A stretch of DNA of 64,000 nucleotides from Flavobacterium denitrificans DSM 15936 (GCF_000425445.1 NZ_KE384379.1:186001-250000); one strand, 5' to 3'; counted from the stretch's first letter, positions 26,777-35,974 are shown. Translations and numbers: made by a program. Notes: generated by a model from the sequence alone, not told the origin.

Positions 26777-29161
26777 ATGAAATTAATCATCCGGTTTTTT
26801 AGCTTTCTTTTCTGTATACAATCCTACTCTCAGGCGATTAGCAATCAAGACAAAATTACCCAATACCTTGCTGATTATTTTTTAGAAGACCGAGAGATTA
26901 TTCATGTCCAATTCAATAAAACCCTTTATACAAACAACGAAGATATTGCCTTTAAAGGATACATTCTTAGCAAAAACAGAGATATCTCAAATAGCAACAC
27001 CACAAATGTTCAATTAGTTATTTACAACAATGAAAATCAAATAATTCAGAAACAATTACTTTATGCGCAAAACGGTATTTTTTCTGGTGGCATTCATTTA
27101 AATGAAAAATTTATACCCGGAAAGTACCATTTTCACTTCTATACGAACTGGATGAATAATTTCAAAGAAGATGATTCCTTTTATCAAACGATCGAAATTA
27201 TTGACCGAAACAAACCCTATACTTTTGAAACCAATGAACCAAATTGGGAAACAGCAGAAATAAGTTTATTTCCTGAAGGAGGAATTATACTAAATGATAT
27301 CGTTAACACAATAGGAGTTAAGATTGTAGATTGTAATAAAAAAGGTATTGAAATAGCAGACGGCATTATTTTAGACTCAAAATCAAATGAAATTACAAAC
27401 TTCAACACCAATAAAATGGGGAACGGTGTCATTTATTTAAGACCCGACATAAATGAAAAATACACTTTAAAAATAAATACTGATAAATTAAAAATAGAAC
27501 GCCCTCTAGGCAAAATTTCAGAAACTGGCTTAATCTTAACAGAACATAATTATCCCGCCAAAAACAATTTACTTATTATTCTTAAAACTAACGAGAAAGG
27601 GCTTCAAGTCAATCAAAATAAAAAATTCATTGTGATAATTCAGCAAAATGGCAGTTTGATGCAACAGGAGGTCACCTTCAACAACAACAAAACACAACAA
27701 CCTATTTTCTTTGATAAAAAGTTTTTATCAAACGGTATTCATACTGTTAGATTATTAGATGAAGATTTGAATGAAATTACAGAAAGATTAACTTATATAG
27801 AAGAAGATGCAAATCCGATAACAACACTTCAAACTAAAACAACAGCTAACGACAGCATTATATTGTCTGGGGAAGTAGAAGCTGACAAGGGACATCTCAG
27901 TATTAGTGTTCTACCTGAAAAGAGCGTTTGCAATAATCAGAAAAAATCAATTTTGGGTACTTTTTATTTAAATGCCTATTTAGAAAAACCAGTGAGCGAT
28001 ACTTATTTTTATTTTAATCCTGAGAATAGAACTAGAATACAAGATATAGAACTTTTATTGGTTACACAAAGCAGAGGCAAATACTTATGGGAAAATATCA
28101 AAGCAGGTCCGCCAAAAATCAGTTATGAATTTGAAAAAGGAATTACTATAAATGGGAAAGTCGAGCGAGAACAAAAGCCGAATTCTAAAAACAAAATTTC
28201 TCTTTTAGCATTAAAGAAAAATCTATTTGACGAAACCACTATCGATCAGAATAATGATTTTAAATTTGAACATTTTTTTGTTCAAGATTCGACTGTTCTA
28301 GCTATACAAATGACCAATGAAAAAAACAATACCTTAACTACCAAAATAGAAGCTAGAATTGCTCGAAATGAACCTCGATTTGTTATGGGACCATCATTTG
28401 AAAAACCATTTTGTTCAGTAGAAAAATCTACTGAGAATGTTTTTAATTTCCTACCGCCAAAAATCAAAACTACTTTATTAAAAGAAGTTGAAGTAAAAAA
28501 CACTTCCAAAAAAGAAGTTTTTATTCACAAATCAGAAGTAAGCCATATGGCCAAAGCCTTTAAAATTGACGGAAAATCATATCAAACTTTACTAAGTTTC
28601 CTATCTTCAAATGGTTATAATACAGGTATTGATCCAAGTAGTGGCACAGTATATATCGCAGACCGCAGAGATGCTTATAAGGGTTGGGCACCAGGTTCTT
28701 ATCTCACAGCGACTCCTCCAAATATATATATTGACAATTTTTTACTTTATGACTTTAATGAGCTTTACCATCTCACGTTAGATCAAATAGATGAAATCTA
28801 CATTGATAGAACCGGAAGCTCTGATATTACAGCCTTAAGAGGTCATGGTACAATTAAAATTTTCATGAAAACTGGACAAAAAAACGAATATTTCAAAGTA
28901 AAACATACCTCATTAATTGTAACAAAGGGTTTTGCACAAAATTTTAGTTACAAAGCTACGCCAATTGAAGATCAGGACGAATTTAATTATTTCGGTACTC
29001 TAAACTGGTCGCCAAACATCGAGCTAATCGATCGTTCCGATTTTCAAATTAAAATTCCGAAGAATAAACAAAAAGAAATACAAGTTTTAATAGAAGGTTT
29101 TACTGACGACGGATATTTAATATCTCAAGTCAAAAAAGTACCTATTGGAGTAAATAATTAA
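26777..29161 (+). CDS. Large secreted protein with a TonB-plug-like C-terminal segment
   Basis: 794 residues with an N-terminal signal peptide (LIIRFFSFLFCIQSYSQ). The first 150 residues resemble macroglobulin-type (MG2) beta domains (HVQFNKTLYTNNEDIAFKGYIL, then GKYHFHFYTNWMNNF). The C-terminal 200 residues resemble a TonB-dependent receptor plug (TPPNIYIDNFLLYDFNELYHLTLDQIDEIYIDR followed by GTIKIFMKTG). No beta-barrel follows, so it cannot be a standard receptor. Similar proteins occur in Bacteroidota with unknown function. It stands alone between two copies of one terminator type. Confidence 0.65.
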   Translation: MKLIIRFFSFLFCIQSYSQAISNQDKITQYLADYFLEDREIIHVQFNKTLYTNNEDIAFKGYILSKNRDISNSNTTNVQLVIYNNENQIIQKQLLYAQNGIFSGGIHLNEKFIPGKYHFHFYTNWMNNFKEDDSFYQTIEIIDRNKPYTFETNEPNWETAEISLFPEGGIILNDIVNTIGVKIVDCNKKGIEIADGIILDSKSNEITNFNTNKMGNGVIYLRPDINEKYTLKINTDKLKIERPLGKISETGLILTEHNYPAKNNLLIILKTNEKGLQVNQNKKFIVIIQQNGSLMQQEVTFNNNKTQQPIFFDKKFLSNGIHTVRLLDEDLNEITERLTYIEEDANPITTLQTKTTANDSIILSGEVEADKGHLSISVLPEKSVCNNQKKSILGTFYLNAYLEKPVSDTYFYFNPENRTRIQDIELLLVTQSRGKYLWENIKAGPPKISYEFEKGITINGKVEREQKPNSKNKISLLALKKNLFDETTIDQNNDFKFEHFFVQDSTVLAIQMTNEKNNTLTTKIEARIARNEPRFVMGPSFEKPFCSVEKSTENVFNFLPPKIKTTLLKEVEVKNTSKKEVFIHKSEVSHMAKAFKIDGKSYQTLLSFLSSNGYNTGIDPSSGTVYIADRRDAYKGWAPGSYLTATPPNIYIDNFLLYDFNELYHLTLDQIDEIYIDRTGSSDITALRGHGTIKIFMKTGQKNEYFKVKHTSLIVTKGFAQNFSYKATPIEDQDEFNYFGTLNWSPNIELIDRSDFQIKIPKNKQKEIQVLIEGFTDDGYLISQVKKVPIGVNN

Positions 29162-29216
29162 TTAGAAAATTTGGTAATTTTTCAATTCGATAATTCTCTG
29201 TTTTCTTCTAAAAAAT

Positions 29217-29250
29217 AAACCCGACAGGTTTTAAAAACTCGTCGGGTTTG
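29217..29250 (+). terminator. Terminator after the plug-domain gene
   Basis: A stem AAACCCGAC / GTCGGGTTT. The same family of stem as at 26600. Confidence 0.7.
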
Positions 29251-29339
29251 TTGCATCTATAACCTTTGTACATAATTTAACTCACAATTAAACATAATTA
29301 AGCCACTACTTTATAAGAGCTTCGAATATATTTACTTTT

Positions 29340-29411
29340 AATATCAACCTTCATCACACCGCCACCTAATACTATCATTCGTAATTTCCCAATTATTGGC
29401 ACACCGAAAAA
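29340..29411 (-). pseudogene. Short relic resembling SulP transporter coding sequence
   Basis: In one minus-strand frame the 24 residues FFGVPIIGKLRMIVLGG... match the intact SulP gene at 31.4-33 kb around LFGAPVIGKLPMAALVG. The DNA shares the 13-mer AATTTCCCAATTA and neighbouring positions. The similarity does not extend further. If real it is a decayed partial copy. The rest of the 29162-29730 gap holds the terminator and AT-rich sequence with no recognisable gene. Confidence 0.3.
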
Positions 29412-29730
29412 CATCCTGAGTTGTAGTCCAAAATTTAAGGAACGCTTATAAGACTCCCCACTTCTATATCTTTTATAAAAAAAAATCCACAATTCATTAA
29501 CAGTTTACAATTTAAAAGTAGAGGCAAAAATTTATTTGCTTCAAATTCATTGCTCAACCTACGCTAAATATTATATAAAATACACCTTCATACTTACCAT
29601 TTTCACATTTTTAATATACTTTTTTTTCGTTAAAAAAAACCCTAATCTACAATAAAAAAAAATCTAGGGGTAATCTGATGTGCAAGTCTCAAGTAATTTT
29701 GTCATAAATTTTAAATTGCATATTAAAGAC

Positions 29731-31101
29731 ATGAAAAATAACAAATCTATTAAAAAATTGAAGAAAATTATTTGTGCTCTATTATTAATTCAGAGCGGGT
29801 TTATGATGGCCCAAACAAAAACAGTAGTTACCCAAAATGGGGAAAAAGTTACTATTCATCCTAATGCTAATAATGGTATAACAGCAAACGCTGGTTATAT
29901 TCAATTAGGAGGAGATCTAAAACAGGCTACAAAATTAGTAACAACGTCAGCATATACTCTGGCTTTAGAAGGACTTTTGGCAGGAGCTAACACAGATGCT
30001 GTTTTAGTAATTGATAATGCCGGGATAATACGTTATGTATCAAGATCAGAATTTGCTGGTGACAACTTAGGTAATCACACTGCCACACAAGATTTGAATA
30101 TGAACGATAAAAATATTGCTGGAGCTGCAAATATTACTGCTACAGGAAAAACAAGTACAGCTACAGCTCAAATTACTACAGGTGCTGCAGTTGGTTATGT
30201 AGCTACATCAGTAGATACAGATGGTAATGTTGTTTGGACAGATCCTGCAACCATTAATACTAAAGGTGATAACTTAGGAAACCATACTGCAACTCAGGAT
30301 TTAGTAATGAGTTCTAAAAATATTAATGGTGCTGCAAATATTACAGCTTCAGGAAAAACAAGCACAGCTACAGCTCAAATTACTTCTGGCGCCGCAATTG
30401 GTTACATAGCTACATCGGTAGATGCCGATGGTAACGTTCTTTGGACAGATCCTGCAACCATTAATACTAAAGGTGATAACTTAGGAAACCATACTGCAAC
30501 TCAGGATTTAGTAATGAGTTCTAAAAATATTAATGGTGCTGCAAATATTACAGCTTCAGGAAAAACAAGCACAGCTACAGCTCAAATTACTTCTGGCGCC
30601 GCAATTGGTTACATAGCTACATCAGTAGATGCCACTGGTAATGTTGTTTGGACAGATCCTACAACCATTAATACTAAAGGTGATAATCTTGGTAATCACA
30701 CTGCTACACAAGATTTGAATATGAATACTAAAAATATTGATGGAGCTACAAATATAACTGCTACAGGAAAAACAAGTACAGCTACAGCTCAAATTACTAC
30801 AGGTGCTGCAGTTGGTTATGTAGCTACATCAGTAGATACAGCTGGTAATGTTGTTTGGACAGATCCTGCAACTTTTGCAACGCAACTAGCTATTGATGAA
30901 TTTACTACATCAGCTGGAGATGCTTCTTTTACACTAAATGCAATACCGCAAGGGTTAAAAGTACAAATGTACGTGAATGGTGTCGCTATCTCTAAAAATG
31001 CATTTTCTGTAGCTGGCAAGATTGTAACATATAATCCTGCGAATAATGGTTCATATACATTAATGGCAAATGACCTAATAAAATTTACTTATTTAAAATA
31101 A
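29731..31101 (+). CDS. Secreted protein with four 69-residue tandem repeats
   Basis: 456 residues from the ATG at 29731, which gives a basic N-terminus and a hydrophobic signal (KIICALLLIQSGFMMAQ). The middle is four direct repeats of 69 residues, each starting GDNLGNHTATQDL and ending near NVVWTDP. The last 70 residues (LAIDEFTTSAGDASFTLNA and onwards) are a separate beta-rich domain. The composition, rich in Thr, Ala, Asn and Gly, fits a surface or adhesin-like protein. I do not see a typical T9SS sorting domain at the C-terminus. Function unknown. A terminator follows. Confidence 0.75.
   Translation: MKNNKSIKKLKKIICALLLIQSGFMMAQTKTVVTQNGEKVTIHPNANNGITANAGYIQLGGDLKQATKLVTTSAYTLALEGLLAGANTDAVLVIDNAGIIRYVSRSEFAGDNLGNHTATQDLNMNDKNIAGAANITATGKTSTATAQITTGAAVGYVATSVDTDGNVVWTDPATINTKGDNLGNHTATQDLVMSSKNINGAANITASGKTSTATAQITSGAAIGYIATSVDADGNVLWTDPATINTKGDNLGNHTATQDLVMSSKNINGAANITASGKTSTATAQITSGAAIGYIATSVDATGNVVWTDPTTINTKGDNLGNHTATQDLNMNTKNIDGATNITATGKTSTATAQITTGAAVGYVATSVDTAGNVVWTDPATFATQLAIDEFTTSAGDASFTLNAIPQGLKVQMYVNGVAISKNAFSVAGKIVTYNPANNGSYTLMANDLIKFTYLK
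30058..30885 (+). repeat. Four tandem 207-bp repeats, A-B-B-A type
   Basis: Units start at 30058, 30265, 30472 and 30679, each exactly 207 bp and in frame. Units 2 and 3 differ at about six positions, the first 150 or so being identical. Units 1 and 4 resemble each other more than they resemble 2 or 3. Confidence 0.95.
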
Positions 31102-31156
31102 TAGATTCTGCAAATTTTATCTAAATAGATAAAACCTTATAAAATTAATTATATGC

Positions 31157-31193
31157 TAAAAAAGCTGCAAATTTTTGTTTGCAGCTTTTTTCT
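31157..31193 (+). terminator. Terminator after the repeat protein gene
   Basis: A stem AAAAAAGCTGCAAA / TTTGCAGCTTTTTT. The rest of the 31102-31428 gap is AT-rich with nothing else recognised. Confidence 0.85.
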
Positions 31194-31428
31194 TTTGAGA
31201 AAACTTTTTATTTCAAACATTACAAATCTCTTCAGAAAAAACCTAAAACGTTAATTTCTTAAATTAAGAATTTTGATTGAATAGCAACATCATTTTTTTT
31301 GATTTGATCTAAATTGCCATAATCTTATCCATTATTTCAGTTTATTATATGTCGTACTCAAAAGTTATTTTGTCATTTTTTTATTTAATAACATTCCTCA
31401 AAGGAGTAAATAACCTACTTCCTAATTA

Positions 31429-32958
31429 TTAAGAAACCACTTTATAAGTCGGGTCTTCGATCACATTAACATTAATAACGGCATCAGCATTTTTCAGCAA
31501 TTGTTGACAGTCTTCGCTTAAATGTTTTAATTCGACAATTTTATTTATTTGATTGTATTTTTTAGTCAGATTATTCAAAACTTCAATTGCTGACATATCA
31601 GAAACTCGGCTTTCCTTAAAATCGATAATCACGTGATTTGGATCATTTTGAATATCGAATTTTTCTAAAAAAGTAGTGGTTGAACCGAAGAATAAAGGAC
31701 CATAAATTTCATAATGCTTTATTCCGTTTTCGTCAATATAATGTCTTGCACGGATTCTTTTGGCACTTTCCCAAGCAAAAACCAAAGCCGAAATTATTAC
31801 ACCAATCAACACCGCCAAAGCCAAATTGTGAAGCAGAATTGTAATTACTGCCACCAAAATTCCAACGAAAATATCATGTCTTGGCATTTTATTAATGATT
31901 CTGAAACTTGCCCATTCAAAAGTTGTAATGGCAACCATCATCATCACTCCTACCAAAGCCGCCATAGGCAATTTCCCAATTACGGGAGCACCAAAAAGTA
32001 TAATTATTAAAATGGTCAGCGAGGCAATAATTCCTGAAAGTCGCGCACGTGATCCCGCTCCCAAGTTTACCAAGGTTTGAGCAATCATTGGGCAACCTCC
32101 CATTCCGTAGAAAAAACCGTTTAAAATGTTTGAACTTCCTTGCGCAATGCATTCACGATTGCTGTTACCGCGAGTTCCAGTAATTTCATCTACTAAATTC
32201 AGCGTAAGCAAACCTTCCGTCAAACCTACTGCAGCGACAATCACAGAATATGGAAAAATGATTTTTAAAGTTTCAAAAGAAAGCGGAATATTCGGAATAT
32301 GAAATGGAGGAAATCCACCTTGAACTGAAGCGATATCTTCAACTGTTCTGGTTTCAATATTAAAAACAATTACCAATACAAAAACTACCATAATGGCCAC
32401 CAATGAAGCCGGAACTGTTTTTGTGATTTTAGGAAAAACCAAAACAATTGCTATAGTCAAAGCTACCAAACCCAGCATAATATACAAAGGCGTTCCTTGA
32501 AGCCACGAAACCTGTCCGTTTACCATTGTTTTAAATTGTTCCAATTGCGACATAAAAATCACAACTGCCAAACCGTTTACAAAACCAAACATAACGGGCT
32601 GAGGCACCAACCTAATAAATTTTCCGAGCTTAAAAAGTCCGATGCAGATTTGAACGACACCGCCAAGCGCAACGGCAGCAAAAACATATTCTATTCCGTG
32701 AGATTTCATCAAAGCAATCAAAACAATTACAGTTGCTCCTGCCCCGCCTGAAATCATACCTGGTCTTCCGCCAAAAATTGCCGTTATCAATCCTGCAATA
32801 AATGCTGCATATAAACCTACCAAAGGTGGAAAACCAGCTAAAATAGCAAACGACAATGATTCTGGAATCATCGTCATAGCGACAGTCAAACCGGCTAATA
32901 TTTCATTTTTATAATTGACTTTTTGAGTAAAATCGAAGAGTTGGAATGCTTTTTTCAT
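31429..32958 (-). CDS. SulP-family anion transporter with STAS domain
   Basis: 509 residues from the ATG at 32958; an upstream in-frame start would add 20 residues without a conserved pattern. The N-terminal half is a chain of membrane helices with ILAGLTVAMTMIPESLSFAILAGFPPLVGLYAAF, the SulP entry signature, and GMISGGAGATVIV. A C-terminal cytoplasmic STAS domain is seen in ILNNLTKKYNQINKIVELKHL after VIIDFKESRVSDMSAIEVL. The family moves sulfate, bicarbonate or related anions across the inner membrane. The substrate is not deducible. A single gene. Confidence 0.9.
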   Translation of the reverse strand: MKKAFQLFDFTQKVNYKNEILAGLTVAMTMIPESLSFAILAGFPPLVGLYAAFIAGLITAIFGGRPGMISGGAGATVIVLIALMKSHGIEYVFAAVALGGVVQICIGLFKLGKFIRLVPQPVMFGFVNGLAVVIFMSQLEQFKTMVNGQVSWLQGTPLYIMLGLVALTIAIVLVFPKITKTVPASLVAIMVVFVLVIVFNIETRTVEDIASVQGGFPPFHIPNIPLSFETLKIIFPYSVIVAAVGLTEGLLTLNLVDEITGTRGNSNRECIAQGSSNILNGFFYGMGGCPMIAQTLVNLGAGSRARLSGIIASLTILIIILFGAPVIGKLPMAALVGVMMMVAITTFEWASFRIINKMPRHDIFVGILVAVITILLHNLALAVLIGVIISALVFAWESAKRIRARHYIDENGIKHYEIYGPLFFGSTTTFLEKFDIQNDPNHVIIDFKESRVSDMSAIEVLNNLTKKYNQINKIVELKHLSEDCQQLLKNADAVINVNVIEDPTYKVVS

Positions 32959-33164
32959 AGGGCACAAATTTAGGAAATTTGGAAATTGCAAAAGGAGTGA
33001 ATTAAGAAAATGTGGCAATTAGATAATCTTAAAAGACTTAATTAATCTGTTTTCTTCAAATTAAAAAAGCCGTAGAAATACGCACTTAAATCTTTCAAAT
33101 TATTGATAATCTTGTAATTGATTACATCGCAACTCAATTTATTAATTAACCTACAAAACAAATC

Positions 33165-33749
33165 ATGAAAAAATCTACGTATTTAATTATCATCTTCCTT
33201 TTAAGTTCTTTTTCAATATTTGCTCAGCAAGAGTCCAATTTTATCAAACCTGAAGTTTTTGATCTTAAAAGTATCATTACGATCGTAAACAAAAGCATCA
33301 CAGACGCTTCTAAAAAATTAAAAGATAACCAAACCAATCTTAAAATTAAGGAAGCTGAAATCACGGTTCAAACAATCTACGATTTGTCTGGAGGAGGTGA
33401 ATTTAAACTTATTGCCAAAGCTTCTAAAAAATGGGAATTAGAAAAAACCACTACATTAACTTTCTCCTATTCTACAGCCGAAAATACGATACCAAAAAGT
33501 GCATCAAAAATTCCAGTTAGTTTTGAAAAAAAATTAACCGACGCTATCATAAGTGCAGCAAAACAATGGAAAGAATCTACAGGTCCTATAATAGGACTTG
33601 AAAAAGATAAATTTAATGTTGAAGTTTCTTTTATGGTCAAAAAACTAACGGGAGGTGGTGTTGAATTTGAGGTTTGGGGCATTGGTGGCGATTTAAGTAT
33701 TGATAATGAGAATTCGGCAGTGCATACTGTTTCATTAACTTTTCAATAA
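33165..33749 (+). CDS. Small secreted protein with two trypco2-like halves
   Basis: 194 residues with a signal peptide (YLIIIFLLSSFSIFAQQ). The mature protein seems to hold two copies of one pattern: an N-terminal helix, a beta strand with paired polar residues, and a GGG turn. The halves are IITIVNKSITDASKKL...YDLSGGGEFKL and DAIISAAKQWKEST...KLTGGGVEFEV. The pattern resembles the trypsin-co-occurring domain 2 (trypco2) as I recall it; that call is tentative. A terminator at 33768 follows. No neighbouring protease was seen. Confidence 0.55.
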   Translation: MKKSTYLIIIFLLSSFSIFAQQESNFIKPEVFDLKSIITIVNKSITDASKKLKDNQTNLKIKEAEITVQTIYDLSGGGEFKLIAKASKKWELEKTTTLTFSYSTAENTIPKSASKIPVSFEKKLTDAIISAAKQWKESTGPIIGLEKDKFNVEVSFMVKKLTGGGVEFEVWGIGGDLSIDNENSAVHTVSLTFQ

Positions 33750-33767
33750 ACGAATAAAACCAGAATC

Positions 33768-33798
33768 AATGCTCAATCTTTGAGATTGGGCATTTTTT
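33768..33798 (+). terminator. Terminator after the trypco2-like gene
   Basis: A stem AATGCTCAATCT / AGATTGGGCATT with one G-T pair and a T run. Confidence 0.75.
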
Positions 33799-33868
33799 GC
33801 TTTAATTAAGATAATGAGAAGAAAGAAAGTGACAAAAGAAAAACGGCATACAACAGCTAGTAAATGGG

Positions 33869-34081
33869 TTACTCTAACCTCACACAAGTATAACCAAGAC
33901 AATTGACATAATCGATAATATTTTCGCATTCGAGGTCAATGCCTTCAACTCGTAATATTTTATCACAGTCTTCTAAATCGAAATTAATTTTATAATTTGG
34001 AAATTGAGATTGTATCACGGCAATAACGTAGTTTTTGTCGGCTTCTTTCTGCACATTTGTTTTGAAAACTTCAACTATCAT
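33869..34081 (-). CDS. Small HMA/ferredoxin-fold-like hypothetical protein
   Basis: 70 residues, MIVEVFKTNVQKEADKNYV at the start and VEGIDLECENIIDYVNCLGYTC near the end. The alternation of strand and helix resembles heavy-metal-associated (HMA) domains, but the CxxC metal motif is absent. Similar short proteins exist in flavobacteria. The role is unknown. The 393-bp gap to 34475 holds no other recognisable feature except a weak hairpin with GCGTTTT arms near 34304. Confidence 0.5.
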   Translation of the reverse strand: MIVEVFKTNVQKEADKNYVIAVIQSQFPNYKINFDLEDCDKILRVEGIDLECENIIDYVNCLGYTCVRLE

Positions 34082-34474
34082 GGGGCCAATTTTGATTCTT
34101 CTTTTTCTTTGAAAAGGATGATTTAGAATTGTAATTTAAAGTTAGGCAAAAACTTTCAGAATTGAAATTTTTATCTAAGTAAATTCTTTCGAATTTTTAG
34201 CTTTTGAGAAATGCTAATATTTCGGAATAAATTAAAATGAATCTCAGGCTTTTCATCCTAAATCAATTCTTCTCTACAAAAAACAGTTAATCAATAAGTT
34301 TGCGTTTTTCCGTAAAAATAAAACGCAGAAAATACTCCTATTAGCTTGAGCTAAACAACTTAAAATTTTACGGCTTTTTTTTGCAAAAACAACAATCAGT
34401 AACAATTACAGATTTACTTTACAAATCGGCATCTTTTTTGAGATTAATGAAGTGCTAATCCATATTTTAAGAAA

Positions 34475-34837
34475 ATGAACAAAATACTACTTTTTTTCGC
34501 TTTATCATTCAGTTTGGCAAGTTTCGGACAAACTATAAATGGCATTCCAATAAAGGAACTAAACGCTGATTATTTACAGATTATTGGAACTTCCAGATTT
34601 ATGTCTTCAAAATTGAATATCTCAATCGACATTGGACAACGAACAAAACTTTTTTCAAACAATAATGAAACTGCACGTATTAAGGATGAAAATGGACAAG
34701 TTTTAATTTTCAATTCGATAATTGATGCTTTGAATTTTATGTCTGCAAATGGATATGATTTTGTAAGTGCAAACATTTTGACTCAAGACGATTCAAATGT
34801 GTATTACTATTTAATGAAAAAGAAGACCAAAAATTGA
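34475..34837 (+). CDS. Small secreted hypothetical protein
   Basis: 120 residues with a clear signal peptide (ILLFFALSFSLASFGQ). The mature part (TINGIPIKELNADYLQIIGTS...FDALNFMSANGYDFV) has no motif I recognise. It ends 8 bp from the convergent regulator gene. Confidence 0.65.
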   Translation: MNKILLFFALSFSLASFGQTINGIPIKELNADYLQIIGTSRFMSSKLNISIDIGQRTKLFSNNNETARIKDENGQVLIFNSIIDALNFMSANGYDFVSANILTQDDSNVYYYLMKKKTKN

Positions 34838-34844
34838 TGCGACA

Positions 34845-35216
34845 CTACTCTTCTCTTTTCTTGTAAACCTCGATTTTATCTTCTAAATAAAAGATTTCTT
34901 TTTTAAGACTTTCTATTGTTTCTTTTCGAGAGTCAGCTAGGTCTTTATAATGTAAGGAATAACCTTGATCTGAAACTTGAGATCGCAAACTGACAGTTCT
35001 ACGCAACATTGGGCTTTCATTTCTTATCAACCACTCGCAACTATATTGTGGATATATTTCAACAATCTTTGAAATCCATTTTGCCTGAATGTCGCTATTT
35101 TTAGCAATAGCACGAGACAGAACGCCTTTGCTTGCGCCAATTTTTTCTTCAAGCTTAGTTATTCCAATTCCCTCGTTATCAGCTAAACATTTTATATTAT
35201 CGAGAATTATACCCAT
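34845..35216 (-). CDS. Helix-turn-helix regulator, phage-repressor-like
   Basis: 123 residues from the ATG at 35216. The N-terminal 70 residues form an XRE-like helix-turn-helix (ITKLEEKIGASKGVLSRAIAKNSDIQAKWISKIVEIYP). The C-terminus is a predicted coiled coil (RKETIESLKKEIFYLEDKIEVYKK). Such proteins are typical of flavobacterial phages and integrative elements. It is divergent from a small gene with a promoter in the shared 86-bp intergenic region, like a lysogeny switch. No other phage genes are nearby. Confidence 0.65.
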   Translation of the reverse strand: MGIILDNIKCLADNEGIGITKLEEKIGASKGVLSRAIAKNSDIQAKWISKIVEIYPQYSCEWLIRNESPMLRRTVSLRSQVSDQGYSLHYKDLADSRKETIESLKKEIFYLEDKIEVYKKREE

Positions 35217-35244
35217 TATTTGTAAGAAATACTTTATGAAAAAT

Positions 35245-35276
35245 TTGTGTTTGTTGAAAATTATCACCTATATTTG
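35245..35276 (+). promoter_or_regulatory. Promoter of the 71-residue gene
   Basis: TTG at 35245-35247, a spacer of 21, and TATATTTG at 35269-35276: a strong flavobacterial match, lying 26 bp before the ATG at 35303. Confidence 0.65.
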
Positions 35277-35302
35277 TTTCGCTATTTAAAACAAACTAAA
35301 CA

Positions 35303-35518
35303 ATGGACAAAAGTAAGACAAAAAACTACAATTCCTACAATTCTGCTATACTAGAAGCTTTATTTTTAAAATATGGAGTCTCGAAATACTACATCAGACA
35401 ATGTGTAAAAGGTTCTGTACAAGGAATCAAAGCAGATAAAATTAAAAAAGATTACTCAATTATGGAAAAAGTGCATAGCGATATGGTTTCTAATCTTATA
35501 AAAAAGACATTAGACTAA
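35303..35518 (+). CDS. Small Cro-like partner of the divergent regulator
   Basis: 71 residues. The segment ILEALFLKYGVSKYYIRQCV resembles a helix-turn-helix with a recognition helix, followed by a basic GIKADKIKKDYSIMEK. It has a strong promoter and is arranged head to head with the phage-repressor-like gene. It may be the antagonistic Cro-like regulator or an anchor for a lost operon; nothing phage-like follows. Function is inferred from context only. Confidence 0.55.
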   Translation: MDKSKTKNYNSYNSAILEALFLKYGVSKYYIRQCVKGSVQGIKADKIKKDYSIMEKVHSDMVSNLIKKTLD

Positions 35519-35689
35519 CTGCTGTGTTTATTTGAAATCTAAATCCTGACCATGTTTATTGTTGGGATTTATTTTTAATTCAATTGCTAATAATTTGAAC
35601 TGATGCACAAAAACAGGTATAAATACGCAGTGCCACAATTTTTTTTAATACTATCATTGTGCATAATAATTTTATTCTTGTAGAATAAA

Positions 35690-35797
35690 GGGGTTTCTGA
35701 GAAGAAACCGGGTAAATTTTGTCACTTTTTTTTTGGATTACTAAAGTGGGAGTTTAAATCGCTGGAACCGGTTTAAAATCTCACTTTTTTATTTGGC
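35690..35797 (+). other. Possible structured RNA or attenuator upstream of the DUF3754 gene
   Basis: Two hairpins are visible: GGTTTCTGAGAAGAAACC near 35692, and AAAGTGGGAGTTTAAA (35743) pairing with a TTTAAAATCTCACTTT arm ending near 35787. CACTTTTT at 35723 could also pair with AAAGTG, giving a choice of folds. This is the only structure I see in the 503-bp gap 35519-36021. It is not an identified RNA family. Confidence 0.25.
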
Positions 35798-35974
35798 CAC
35801 TTTTCAAGTATAATTGCGGTAAAATAGTCTCTCGCAGATTCGGCAATGAAGATTATTTTGCTCGATTTATAAAAATTTTAAAGCTGTGAAAGCTGAGGGA
35901 AAAAGATAAACTTTGCAATTCAAAAAATAAATATCATCATAAAAAAAACTTTTTCGAAATTGAATTTCAGGCAG

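Noticed and set aside
29298..29492. 64-residue minus-strand reading frame as a gene
   Set aside because: No promoter and no plausible start; only 24 residues resemble SulP, so it is listed as a possible relic.
30058..30885. CRISPR-like or satellite repeat
   Set aside because: The repeats are 207 bp, contiguous and in frame within a secreted protein.
31714..32751. Frames on both strands within the SulP gene
   Set aside because: They overlap the well-supported transporter and show unnatural composition.
35089..35289. 66-residue plus-strand frame opposite the HTH regulator
   Set aside because: It is the complement of the regulator coding sequence and has no start signal.
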